Assembly: GCA_016711485.1 (NCBI GenBank)
Contig: JADJSX010000031.1
Coordinates: 1-64,000, forward strand
Direction of reading: 5' to 3'
Length of the DNA: 64,000 nt
DNA from: Leptospiraceae bacterium
GTDB lineage: Bacteria; Spirochaetota; Leptospiria; Leptospirales; Leptospiraceae
This document shows positions 18,270-27,254 of the stretch, piece by piece (within the stretch, counting starts at the first letter, position 1; each line of letters opens with the position of its first letter). Position numbers and translations under genes: made by a program. A model generated the notes under the pieces. That model was not told the origin of the DNA. It saw only the letters and a program-made list of their open reading frames with translations, and searched no databases.

Positions 18270-21200
18270 TTAATTAATCTCATTTAATTCTTTTTTCTTC
18301 CATAAATAATAAATGGCTGGATAAACTAATAGTTCCAGTGCAAAACTACTTACTAAACCTCCAACCATAGGTGCAGCAATTCGTTTCATCATATCAGAGC
18401 CTGTTGCCGTTGACCACATAATAGGAAGTAACCCCATCATAGCACAAAGAACAGTCATAATTTTAGGACGAACTCGTTTTACTGCTCCATGAAGAACGGA
18501 GTCTCTCAATTCCGAATCATTCTTTAAGAGTCCTTTTTTGCGTGCATCTTCATGAGACAAATCCAAGTATAAAAGCATAAATACACCGGTTTCTGCATCT
18601 AAGCCCATAAGTGCAATCATTCCAACCCATACCGCAATTGAAACTTGGTAGTCCAGTATGTAAAGTAGTCCGACTGCGCCAATAAGTGAAAAAGGAACAG
18701 CGCACATTACAATAAGTGTTTTCATATAAGATTTGGTATTCATGTAGATAAGGAAAAAAATAATAAATAGTGTAATGGGAATTACATATTTCATTCTTTC
18801 TCTTACTCGAATGATATTTTCGTATTGCCCCGTCCAGGATAGAGTGTAACCAGCAGGAAATATCATAGTATCGGATATTTTCTTTTTTGCGCGTTCTACA
18901 AATCCACCTAAATCAGATTCAGTAGTATCTAAGTAAACATAACCTGTAAGGAACCCATTTTCATCCCTTATCATTGCAGGACCTGTTTTAAATTCTAAGT
19001 CAGCAATTTCTCCAATTGGAATATGAGACTCTAAAGCAGTTGGAATTAAAATTCGTTTTAATTTATCAATATCGTCTCGGAGTCCACGCGGATAACGAAT
19101 ATTAATCGAATATCTTTCTCTTCCTTCAATCGTTTGTGTAACGGGCTCTCCCCCAATTGCAGTCAAAATGATATTTTGCGCTGATGCGATAGATATACCG
19201 TATCGTGAGAGTTTTTCCCTTTTTAATTTTATATCTAAAAAATATCCACCTGCAGTGCGCTCCGCAAATACCGAACGTGTTCCGGGGAGGGATTTTAAAA
19301 TTCCTTCCATTTCGATTCCTAATCGTTCTATTTCCTGAAGTGATTCTCCTTGGATTTTAACGCCTATAGGGGTTCGAAGTCCTGTAGACAACATGTCAAT
19401 TCTTGTTTTAATCGGCATTGTCCATGCATTTGAAACTCCAGGGAAGGATAACTCTTGATTCATTATGGCAACAAGTTCCTCTTTATTAATTCTATCTGGA
19501 GCAAAACTTTTGAATAGAAAATGTGAAAAATTCGGAAGTCTGGAATAGAATCTTTCTTTTTTCCTCCACTCACTTTGTGGTTTCAAAAGTACTACTGTTT
19601 CCATCATTGAGAAAGGAGCACTATCAGTTGGGGTATCTGATCTCCCTGCCTTTCCGTATACTCTTGTGACTTCAGGAATTTGCATGAGTTTTTTATCCAT
19701 ATGGATCATTAATTTTTCTGTTTCTGCTACAGAAATTCCAGGGAGGGTAGTCGGCATATAAAGTAGGGATTCTTCAAAAAGAGGCGGCATAAATTCAGAG
19801 CCTAATTGCATGTATACCGGTATTGTTAGTAATACCAAAAATATAGAAAACGTGATGACTCGTTTGGGATATTTTAATACAAACAAACAAGCTGGTTCAT
19901 AGTATTTGAATAAAATTTTGCTAATTGGATGTTTTTCTTCTGGGTAGTATTTTCCGACTAACAATGTAGTTGCCGCATTTGATAAAAATTTATTTTTAAA
20001 AACGAATGGATCCATTCTAGTAAATAACATTCGAAATGCAGGGTCAAGAGTTAACGCTAGACAAGCGGCAATTGCCATTGCTAAGTTTTTTGAATAGGCG
20101 AGAGGATGAAATAGTTTACCTTCTTGATCAACAAGCGTAAATACAGGTAAAAATGCTACTGCGATTACTAATAGAGAGAAAAATACGGATGGCCCAACTT
20201 CGAGTAAAGCTTCCAATCTTACAACATGATAGTCTCCGATTCTTCCGCCGGATTCCCATTCTTCTAATTTTTTGTATGCATTTTCTACTTCTACAATTGC
20301 CCCGTCGACTAGTACTCCAATAGATATAGCAATTCCTGATAGTGACATTATGTTGGAATGAACACCGAAAAGATACATTGGAATAAATGCAATTAATACA
20401 GAAATTGGTATTGTCATAATCGGGATAATTGCAGATGGAAAATGCCATAAGAATATTAGGATTACGATAGATACCACAATCATTTCCTCGATCAGTTTTT
20501 CTTTTAAGTTTTCGATTGTGTGTAAAATCAATTCCGATCTATCGTATGTGGTAACAAATTCCATTCCCTTAGGTAACGAGGGAGTAATATCCTTTATCTT
20601 CTCTTTAACTCTTTCAATTACAGAAAGTGCATTCTCTCCGTGTCGCATCACAATAATGCCGCCTACCGCATCACCCTCTCCATTTAAATCTGAAATCCCT
20701 CTTCGAATATCAGGACCTAGTTCTACTCTAGCTACATTTTTTAGTAAAATTGGTGTACCATTCGGGTCAGTTCCGAGACTAATTTCTTCTATGTCGGAGA
20801 TACTCTTGATATACCCCTTACCTCGAATCATATATTCAAAACCAGAAATTTCGATTAAACGAGCTCCTGTTTCTTCGTTTGATTCTCTTACATTCTTAAT
20901 AATTGATTCCATAGATATATCGTACGCTTGCAGGGCGGTAGGGTTAACCGTAATTTGGTATTGTTTTTTAAATCCTCCAATGCTCGCAACTTCGGCTACT
21001 CCCGGTATTGCGTTTAGTAGATAGCGAAGTTTGAAGTCTTGAAATGATCTAATCTGGGTAAGAGAATTTTGACCTGTTTTATCAATTAATGCATATTGAT
21101 ACACCCAGCCGACTCCCGTTGCATCGGGTCCCAATTCGGTTCTAACTCCCGTTGGCAATTGAGATTGGATTCGAGATAGATATTCAAGCACTCTTGATCT

Positions 21201-21542
21201 TGCCCAATAAATATCTGTTCCATCTTGAAAAATAACATATACAAACGAATAACCGAAGTCCGAAAATCCTCTGATTACTTTTACTTTCGGCGCACCCAAA
21301 AGACCTGTGATAATCGGGTAAGTCACTTGGTCTTCAATAATATCAGGACTTCTATCCCAGCGGGAATACACAATTACTTGTGTATCCGAGAGATCCGGAA
21401 TTGCATCGAGTGGAATATTTTTCATCGAATAATAGGCACCGAAGAGTAGAATTGCGGTCAATAAAAGCACAATAAACTTATTATGCGCTGAAAATCTAAT
21501 GACTTTCGAAGTAAATGAATCGTGATTAATGGGAGTGTTCAT
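18270..21542 (-). CDS. cusA: CusA-type copper/silver RND efflux pump
   Basis: Inner-membrane trimeric proton/metal antiporter, 1090 residues, full length for heavy-metal RND pumps. Twelve-helix topology with two large periplasmic loops. Family motifs: IPLDAIPDLSDTQVIVYSRW, GVGWVYQYAL, VDGAIVEVENAYKKLEEW in helix 4 (proton-relay Asp), GLDAETGVFMLLYLD and AVKRVRPKIMT (Glu and Lys of the relay). The three Met positions that bind Cu(I)/Ag(I) in CusA are matched by LLYMPTT, APFSMMET and AWTMPIKTRIDML. This points to monovalent metal rather than Co/Zn/Cd. The start overlaps the CusB-like gene by 17 nt. Confidence 0.93.
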   Translation of the reverse strand: MNTPINHDSFTSKVIRFSAHNKFIVLLLTAILLFGAYYSMKNIPLDAIPDLSDTQVIVYSRWDRSPDIIEDQVTYPIITGLLGAPKVKVIRGFSDFGYSFVYVIFQDGTDIYWARSRVLEYLSRIQSQLPTGVRTELGPDATGVGWVYQYALIDKTGQNSLTQIRSFQDFKLRYLLNAIPGVAEVASIGGFKKQYQITVNPTALQAYDISMESIIKNVRESNEETGARLIEISGFEYMIRGKGYIKSISDIEEISLGTDPNGTPILLKNVARVELGPDIRRGISDLNGEGDAVGGIIVMRHGENALSVIERVKEKIKDITPSLPKGMEFVTTYDRSELILHTIENLKEKLIEEMIVVSIVILIFLWHFPSAIIPIMTIPISVLIAFIPMYLFGVHSNIMSLSGIAISIGVLVDGAIVEVENAYKKLEEWESGGRIGDYHVVRLEALLEVGPSVFFSLLVIAVAFLPVFTLVDQEGKLFHPLAYSKNLAMAIAACLALTLDPAFRMLFTRMDPFVFKNKFLSNAATTLLVGKYYPEEKHPISKILFKYYEPACLFVLKYPKRVITFSIFLVLLTIPVYMQLGSEFMPPLFEESLLYMPTTLPGISVAETEKLMIHMDKKLMQIPEVTRVYGKAGRSDTPTDSAPFSMMETVVLLKPQSEWRKKERFYSRLPNFSHFLFKSFAPDRINKEELVAIMNQELSFPGVSNAWTMPIKTRIDMLSTGLRTPIGVKIQGESLQEIERLGIEMEGILKSLPGTRSVFAERTAGGYFLDIKLKREKLSRYGISIASAQNIILTAIGGEPVTQTIEGRERYSINIRYPRGLRDDIDKLKRILIPTALESHIPIGEIADLEFKTGPAMIRDENGFLTGYVYLDTTESDLGGFVERAKKKISDTMIFPAGYTLSWTGQYENIIRVRERMKYVIPITLFIIFFLIYMNTKSYMKTLIVMCAVPFSLIGAVGLLYILDYQVSIAVWVGMIALMGLDAETGVFMLLYLDLSHEDARKKGLLKNDSELRDSVLHGAVKRVRPKIMTVLCAMMGLLPIMWSTATGSDMMKRIAAPMVGGLVSSFALELLVYPAIYYLWKKKELNEIN

Positions 21543-22641
21543 TAGAAGAACCTCCTAATTTTATTTTACTTTCAGAATCTAGTAAAAAATTTGATTCGAT
21601 CACAACTTCATCTCCTTCAGAAATACCTTCCAGAATTTCGAAGTAACCTTCTGATTCGATTCCTGTTTTAACCATAACTGAAAAGAAATTATTATTCTCT
21701 TTTTTAACGTAGGCAATTTTATGTTTGCCGGTATTTAGAATGGCAGATTTAGGTACAGTTAATGCTTTTTTTAGAGGGACGTTAATCTCTATATTACCAA
21801 ACATCTGCGGTTTTAATAAATTTCCTCTATCAGATACGAAGGATCGGAAACGCAATGTTCTATTTTTTTCGTCTAATATAGAATCGATACTCTGGACGTT
21901 TCCAAGGAAAGATTTATCCGGATAAGAATCAGTTTTGAAGTCTACTCTTTGACCTGGTTTAATGTAATTGATATCCGATTCATAAAGAGAAGAATATATA
22001 TATGCTTTACCATTTTTTCCGCCAAGGATCAGCTCTTCAGGATTTCTATTTGAATTTCCCCATTCTGAAATTTGACTTGAGGATAATCCAAGTTGTTTTA
22101 ACCTAACTATACTTGATTTAAGTAAACTGCTGTCTGACTGTGCATCTGGTTCTACGATTGCGGCAGTTTTTTTTGCCTCTTTATATTCTAAAATAGCAGT
22201 ATAAAGTTCTGGGTCATAGGCTACTACAGAGTATGCGGTAATTATCTTCAATAAGTTGCGGAATTCTGCTTTCGAAGTTTTTATTCCTATCAAAGTCTGT
22301 TTTTCTTCGGAAAGTTGGATTGATTTTAATTTCAATTTTTCATCTTCGTTTTTGTTTCCGTGATTGGATCCGGAATCTTCTGTTGGAGATTTTATTTCTG
22401 ATTCATGTTTTTCTCCTGATTTATGATTATGGTCAGAATTTTTTTCTTGTTTGACCAAACTCATATTACAAATAGGGCATTGACCAGGCCTGTCCGAAAG
22501 GTAGGTAGTATGCATCGGGCAATACCAGACTTCTTTTTCTTTTTTACAAGTAGCGGTAAATGTAAATAAGCCGATAAGGCAAATTAGTCTCAGAAAATAA
22601 TTTATTAAAGTAACATTGTTTAATTTTTGTAAATCTTTCAT
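21526..22641 (-). CDS. cusB: CusB-type periplasmic adaptor with N-terminal metal-binding domain
   Basis: Membrane-fusion protein, 371 residues, that links CusA to the outer-membrane channel. The signal sequence ends in a lipobox (TATC), so it is probably a lipoprotein. Right after it comes a small heavy-metal-binding domain (WYCPMHTTYLSDRPGQCPIC, then NMSL) with the paired Cys/Met motif. Next is a His/Asp/Glu-rich linker, then the lipoyl and beta-barrel domains (VDFKTDSYP, GNVQSIDSILDEKNRT) and the membrane-proximal domain (GISEGDEVVIESNFLLDSE). The end is His-rich (NEHSH). It starts one base after the TolC-like stop. Confidence 0.9.
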   Translation of the reverse strand: MKDLQKLNNVTLINYFLRLICLIGLFTFTATCKKEKEVWYCPMHTTYLSDRPGQCPICNMSLVKQEKNSDHNHKSGEKHESEIKSPTEDSGSNHGNKNEDEKLKLKSIQLSEEKQTLIGIKTSKAEFRNLLKIITAYSVVAYDPELYTAILEYKEAKKTAAIVEPDAQSDSSLLKSSIVRLKQLGLSSSQISEWGNSNRNPEELILGGKNGKAYIYSSLYESDINYIKPGQRVDFKTDSYPDKSFLGNVQSIDSILDEKNRTLRFRSFVSDRGNLLKPQMFGNIEINVPLKKALTVPKSAILNTGKHKIAYVKKENNNFFSVMVKTGIESEGYFEILEGISEGDEVVIESNFLLDSESKIKLGGSSNEHSH

Positions 22642-22642
22642 T

Positions 22643-23971
22643 TTATTTATCCTTAATGTATAGATAATCAGTTAAATCTAAAATCATGAGGAGTGTTATT
22701 GCTCTTTTTTCCTCAATTTCTTCTGCTGAGATATGTGCTTTATAGATATCTAGTTTTGTATTTAATACTTCGGAGAGATTTATTTTACCTGCCCCGAATT
22801 GGGAAGTGAGAGCCAATTGTGTTTTTTCTAATTCTGGAATTAATTGTTTTTGTATAAGATTTAATTGATTTTCCAGTGATTCCATTGTAACTTGAAGTTT
22901 TTTGAGACTGGATTCTAGAAAAATTTTATTTCGTTCCAATTCAAAATTTTTCGATTTTACATTCTCTTCTGATCTTGTATCTATTTCATGTTTTGAAAAA
23001 AAAGACCACACTGGAACACGAACATTTACTCCGAAAGAAAATAAATCACCTCTATATTCTGTATTATCCATAATTTGGTAATTGAATGGCCCATCATCGA
23101 CAGTATATATTCGATTTCTTCGTTTCATATAAGAGAAAAAAACTTCTGTATCAGGAGCATGGAGGATACTTGCAAGTTTACTCTCCTGTTTAGATCTTTC
23201 GAGGGCTACTGTTGAAAGTTTATAGTTTGGATTTTCTGCTAATCTGGAAATTAGTTTATCTTTTTGTGAAAATAGAAATTCTTTTTTTCTAAATAAATAA
23301 TGAGAGGTATCCACTTTTAATATCTGCTCCTTTGACAAATCAGTATTATTCTCAAAATAATAAAAAGATGCTATCGCTATTTCTTTATCGCGATTTAATT
23401 CTATTTCTTTTTCTTTTGCGAGAGTTCCTTCTACTTGTAGTTTTAACGATTGAGATAGGGAGGAATTTCCAGTAGCATAAGTAGAAGTAGAAATTTTCTT
23501 TTGGCTTTCCAATGTCTTTTGAATTAATTCATTAAATAGAACTTTTTTCTCTGCACTTTTTAGGCGGATAAGATTTGAAAGATATTCAAATAAAAATTGA
23601 TTTTGCCTAGATTTTACAAAGTGAGAAAATTCAATCTCATTTAGTTTGCTTGTTTTTCCTTGTAGTGTAAGTTTTCCAGGAAATGGAATTTCTTGAGAAA
23701 CACTATATTCGATTCCCGTCATACCTGGTGTGTCATACTCTTTGTCGTTTAGCGAGTAGGAGCGAGTCGGATAATTTCGAAATGCCACTCCAATCTTAGG
23801 ATCAGGATAAGTTGTATCATGATTTGCATTACCACGTTTGGAAATAAGCTCGGAATTCAGAGATCGAATCTCTGGATGTTTTTCAAGCAGTTTTTCTAAT
23901 ACAGTTTCCATCTCCTGTGCATACATTCCAAGCGATAGGTGAAATAGAATTAAAAAAATAGTACGTTTCAT
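22643..23971 (-). CDS. cusC: TolC-like outer-membrane efflux protein
   Basis: 442 residues with signal peptide MKRTIFLILFHLSLGMYA and the two long helical repeats of outer-membrane efflux ducts (KHPEIRSLNSELISKRG at the N-terminus; GAGKINLSEVLNTKLDIY near the C-terminus). PDPKIGVAFRNYPTRS and YSVSQEIPFPGKLTLQGK are typical of metal-efflux TolC homologues. It completes the CusCBA tripartite pump. It lies 81 nt downstream of the Cys-rich gene and directly abuts the adaptor gene. Confidence 0.9.
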   Translation of the reverse strand: MKRTIFLILFHLSLGMYAQEMETVLEKLLEKHPEIRSLNSELISKRGNANHDTTYPDPKIGVAFRNYPTRSYSLNDKEYDTPGMTGIEYSVSQEIPFPGKLTLQGKTSKLNEIEFSHFVKSRQNQFLFEYLSNLIRLKSAEKKVLFNELIQKTLESQKKISTSTYATGNSSLSQSLKLQVEGTLAKEKEIELNRDKEIAIASFYYFENNTDLSKEQILKVDTSHYLFRKKEFLFSQKDKLISRLAENPNYKLSTVALERSKQESKLASILHAPDTEVFFSYMKRRNRIYTVDDGPFNYQIMDNTEYRGDLFSFGVNVRVPVWSFFSKHEIDTRSEENVKSKNFELERNKIFLESSLKKLQVTMESLENQLNLIQKQLIPELEKTQLALTSQFGAGKINLSEVLNTKLDIYKAHISAEEIEEKRAITLLMILDLTDYLYIKDK

Positions 23972-24023
23972 TTTTCCTCCAATGAAGTATATAAATTAAG
24001 TTTTGAAGTGTAATTAAATTAGT

Positions 24024-24045
24024 ACATCTCTATCTATAGAGATGT
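24024..24045. promoter_or_regulatory. palindrome before the TolC-like gene
   Basis: ACATCTCTA-TCTA-TAGAGATGT is a perfect 9-bp inverted repeat between the Cys-rich gene and the TolC-like gene, 53 nt before the latter's start codon. No T run follows. It could be an operator, or an RNA hairpin setting the ratio of the first gene to the pump genes. Confidence 0.4.
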
Positions 24046-24052
24046 TACAAAA

Positions 24053-24424
24053 TCAAATAAGGAGATGTATTGTTTTGGTTGGAGTAGTTTGAGAGTGAAA
24101 AATAAAATTAAATTCTAGAAAATTTACATATTCTTTATTCGGTGTAACGGAGTGAAAATTCGTATTAAGCGGAGACCTTTGTAACAGTACAATTCGGATA
24201 TGATTTTTGTCTAAATTGCTGGAGTCGTCCTTAATCGAAATTGCTTTTTTTTCTGAGCATTGACAATCATCTTTGTTCGACTTTTGTTTTGCTTTTGAAT
24301 GGCAGTTAGGGAGAGATACTGTTGGTTTTAGTGTGCAAGTTATTTTCGAACTTTGCATCAAATCTTTGCATTCTGCGTTAAATATCAGTACGAACGCAAG
24401 CAAAACTAATAGAACTCTTCTCAT
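24053..24424 (-). CDS. small Cys-rich exported protein at the head of the Cus operon
   Basis: 123 residues with a signal peptide (MRRVLLVLLAFVLIFNAEC). The mature region has cysteines in the contexts KITC, LPNCHS and DDCQCSEKK, with nearby His and Met. The C-terminus is unremarkable (FHSVTPNKEYVNF). No named domain was recognised. Its position as first gene of the copper/silver efflux operon suggests a periplasmic metal binder or sensor, by inference only. Confidence 0.65.
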   Translation of the reverse strand: MRRVLLVLLAFVLIFNAECKDLMQSSKITCTLKPTVSLPNCHSKAKQKSNKDDCQCSEKKAISIKDDSSNLDKNHIRIVLLQRSPLNTNFHSVTPNKEYVNFLEFNFIFHSQTTPTKTIHLLI

Positions 24425-24520
24425 ACTTTCTTATGACAGAAGTATTGGATAAAAAAGCAAGAACTTTTTTATTAAAAACGTTTGACGGTAAAAGCATCTA
24501 TAATAAATTGGATTTCGTTA

Positions 24521-24594
<74 letters not shown>

Positions 24595-24696
24595 AATTTT
24601 TTCTTTCCTTCCTAATTTTCTAAAAATTCTTTCCTTGAAAAAAACTTTTTTCTAAATAAATTGTCAAAAAAGTACAACTTAGGAGGAAAAAATGAT

Positions 24697-25209
24697 ATGA
24701 AGACATTGAGTTTATTTACTTTTTTAATCGCATTTTCTTTTTGCACCTCTAGTTCTGTCGCAAAAGAAAAACAAATCCCAAATATAAACCATCAGCTTAA
24801 CAAATTATTGCAGTCACATTTGCAAACCATTTCGCATGTATTGGAAACATCAAATTCAGACTTTGATGAATTCGATCGAGTTTTTTTCACTGATTTTAAT
24901 TTTTTAAATTCAGGAAATTCTCGAAATTTTTTCCAAACGATTCAGCATGATATCGAAAATGGAAAAATACGTCCGGGTTTAATGCACGTTTCCTACTCTA
25001 GCTATTCCTCAATCAATGGAAAAGTGACAGGAGTGAATTATGAATACAGTTCCGACGGAAAAAATATCATTCTTACAAAAGGAACTTATAACAACGGAAA
25101 TATGTTGAAAGCCGTTTACAATTATAATACAGAGGGAAAACTACTCAACACCACCGAAGTAAAGGGTGATAAAGTAGTAAATAAAAATTCTTACCGTTTA
25201 GAAATCTAA
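24697..25209 (+). CDS. exported protein of unknown function
   Basis: 170 residues from ATG 24697. An AGGAGG ribosome site lies 11 nt upstream; a TTG start 12 codons earlier would place that site inside the gene. Signal peptide MKTLSLFTFLIAFSFC with a possible but weak lipobox (FSFC). The second half repeats short Tyr/Gly beta-strand-like units (YEYSSDGKNIILTKGTY, VYNYNTEGKLLNT), a pattern seen in MORN or toxin-antitoxin-like beta repeats. No family is assigned. It is monocistronic: a tRNA gene lies before it and a strong terminator after it. Confidence 0.75.
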   Translation: MKTLSLFTFLIAFSFCTSSSVAKEKQIPNINHQLNKLLQSHLQTISHVLETSNSDFDEFDRVFFTDFNFLNSGNSRNFFQTIQHDIENGKIRPGLMHVSYSSYSSINGKVTGVNYEYSSDGKNIILTKGTYNNGNMLKAVYNYNTEGKLLNTTEVKGDKVVNKNSYRLEI

Positions 25210-25262
25210 TCAAAGATATTAGAAAATATTGATCCGCAAAATAAAGATTAGCCTTAAAAAGT

Positions 25263-25304
25263 AAATTGGTCAAAAAGACTTATCTTCTTTTTGACCAATT
25301 TTTT
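25263..25304 (+). terminator. strong rho-independent terminator
   Basis: A perfect 16-bp stem (AAATTGGTCAAAAAGA and its complement) with a 7-nt loop, ending in TTTT. It closes the exported-protein gene at 24697. Because the stem starts with an A-rich arm, it may also work for the minus-strand phospholipase operon that ends 49 nt away. Confidence 0.85.
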
Positions 25305-25352
25305 ACTAAAACCTTAATCTGACTTGAAAAATTTAGTCTTTAGAGGATAATA

Positions 25353-27254
25353 TTAATTAGTTATACAGCTAAGTTCTTGTTCTTGAATCAAATAATTTTT
25401 GAAATAAATTTGTTTGAGTAGATAGTCCATTATAGCTCTATTAAACTTAGTTCTATCTTGGTGGCAAAAGAAATAATATTCATTTTCCATTTCAATAAAC
25501 ACACCTCCAGATGAACGTTCCGTTGAAGTTGTGTTTATATTAGTATAAAATCCGGATTCGTTTGCATTTTTTTCGATAACTCCTGTTCGAATTTGTTTTC
25601 CGGGGATCAAATAATGAATAGTTTTTCCAAGTATATCTAATTTTTCTGCCATTTCAAAATAAATATTATTATTTGTAAAACTTAAATATCTTGGTTTTTT
25701 AAGAATGGTATTTTTATTTGAGGAAAACATTGAATTTGAAACGGGAGAATTGTAAATATAAGAGATATTAGAATACTTATCATAAATTTGAAAAGAATCC
25801 CAAAGTGTTCTAAGCGATAAAAAATCATTTCTAAAGGAATTTGTAAGTCCAGAAGAAATATTTGCGTAAGAAGTTATTAGAAAACAATTTGTATTTTCTA
25901 TTTTTGGATAAGATAGATAGGACTTCCAAATTCCATTTCCTAATTCAATCACTGGGCTGTTTATATTTTGCGGTAAACAAAGTGTATCTTCATTCAATGG
26001 ATAATTTTTAAGGATTTTAATTTCTGGGAAAGTATGAAATCGGTTCATTGGTAATGGATATGATCTATCTCTGACTCGATTAAACTCCTCCTGGAATTGG
26101 GAAACTAAATATGGGTTTTCACTCATAAATAGAATTTCTCGATTGGAATTTCTTGCATTTAACGAATAATTATAAGATCCGGATAATAGTGTTTTTCCGT
26201 CAATGATCATTGACTTATGGTGAAGTAATCCTCCTTCTGGAAATTTTGCTGTCTCTCTAATATCCTCATTGCCATCTTTATAGATTCTCGAAAAAAAACC
26301 GTAAAATTGATTGGAGAGATATTTTCCTTCCTCATCTACCGGTGCATCGTAAACTCCAGTAACTATGACACCTCTAGAGCTTGCTTGTTTTAGAGCATGT
26401 GAAATTACGGAATCAAAATGATCAAATATAAGATAGTTAATAGAAATTTTCGCTTCTTCGATTTTCTGTAAAAGTAAATTTTGACTTAAAAAACCATTGT
26501 CGGGCGAGGATATAAATAAAATTTGATTTGTATATAAAACAGGATTGGTAAGTTGTTCCTCTAAAAATTCTAACATAGCAGTTCTATTTTTTTCCTCAAC
26601 GGTAAATTGGATGTATCCGTTCCAATCATTCGTAAGACCATGTCTTGAAAAATTTCCAGTACCAGTAAAAAAAATACTATCATCCGCTAGAATTACTTTT
26701 ATATGGTGAAGACCAGACTGTTTCCACATTCTAATAACAAATCCGTTTTCCTGTAGAAGTTCATAATTTTGGTCTTTATCTCCTGTTATTTCAATTATTA
26801 CTCCACGTTTTCGGGCTTCTTTTAGTGCTTCTATGATTTCTGGGTTGTTTAGAGAATAGGCATAAATTTTAAGCGAATATTTCGCATTAGAAATGATCGA
26901 TAGAATTTGCTCAATTACTTCTCTTTTTTTTGTAATGTCTACAAATCTTCCGGGATATGAAAAAAAAGCCCGCGTATCGTCTAGTGAATGGTAGAGAAGG
27001 GAGGCTATTTTTTGTTTGTCCTTTTTTGTGCTACATTGTATAAAATAAAATGGTATAAAAATTAGAATTGTCAAAAAAAATAATTTCTGTTTATTTAAAT
27101 TTGAATTTGGGACGGAAAAATTATTTTTACTATCGTATGTTCTATTTTTATTTTTCCAAGATAAAAAATTTAAACTAAGTATAAGAGAATCCAAATTAAA
27201 TAAACAGGAAACCAAATTAATGAAACTTGTAAAACTAGAATTTATTATTTTCAA
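25353..27254 (-). CDS. phospholipase D-like lipoprotein
   Basis: A 633-residue protein with two HKD motifs of the phospholipase D/nuclease superfamily: HHIKVILADD...GTGNF near residue 185 and HHKSMIIDGKTLLSGSYN near 350, the bilobed arrangement of one complete active site. A hydrophobic stretch at about 58-74 ends in FIQC-STKK, a plausible lipobox, but about 55 residues precede it and no good later start codon exists. The lipoprotein call is therefore tentative. The last 230 residues are a separate domain of unknown type. It overlaps the beta-barrel gene by 4 nt (ATGA), so translation is coupled. Confidence 0.82.
   Translation of the reverse strand: MKIINSSFTSFINLVSCLFNLDSLILSLNFLSWKNKNRTYDSKNNFSVPNSNLNKQKLFFLTILIFIPFYFIQCSTKKDKQKIASLLYHSLDDTRAFFSYPGRFVDITKKREVIEQILSIISNAKYSLKIYAYSLNNPEIIEALKEARKRGVIIEITGDKDQNYELLQENGFVIRMWKQSGLHHIKVILADDSIFFTGTGNFSRHGLTNDWNGYIQFTVEEKNRTAMLEFLEEQLTNPVLYTNQILFISSPDNGFLSQNLLLQKIEEAKISINYLIFDHFDSVISHALKQASSRGVIVTGVYDAPVDEEGKYLSNQFYGFFSRIYKDGNEDIRETAKFPEGGLLHHKSMIIDGKTLLSGSYNYSLNARNSNREILFMSENPYLVSQFQEEFNRVRDRSYPLPMNRFHTFPEIKILKNYPLNEDTLCLPQNINSPVIELGNGIWKSYLSYPKIENTNCFLITSYANISSGLTNSFRNDFLSLRTLWDSFQIYDKYSNISYIYNSPVSNSMFSSNKNTILKKPRYLSFTNNNIYFEMAEKLDILGKTIHYLIPGKQIRTGVIEKNANESGFYTNINTTSTERSSGGVFIEMENEYYFFCHQDRTKFNRAIMDYLLKQIYFKNYLIQEQELSCITN

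Noticed and set aside
20128..21024. Open frames on both strands inside cusA
   Set aside because: They overlap an intact, well-conserved transporter gene and show only compositional shadows.
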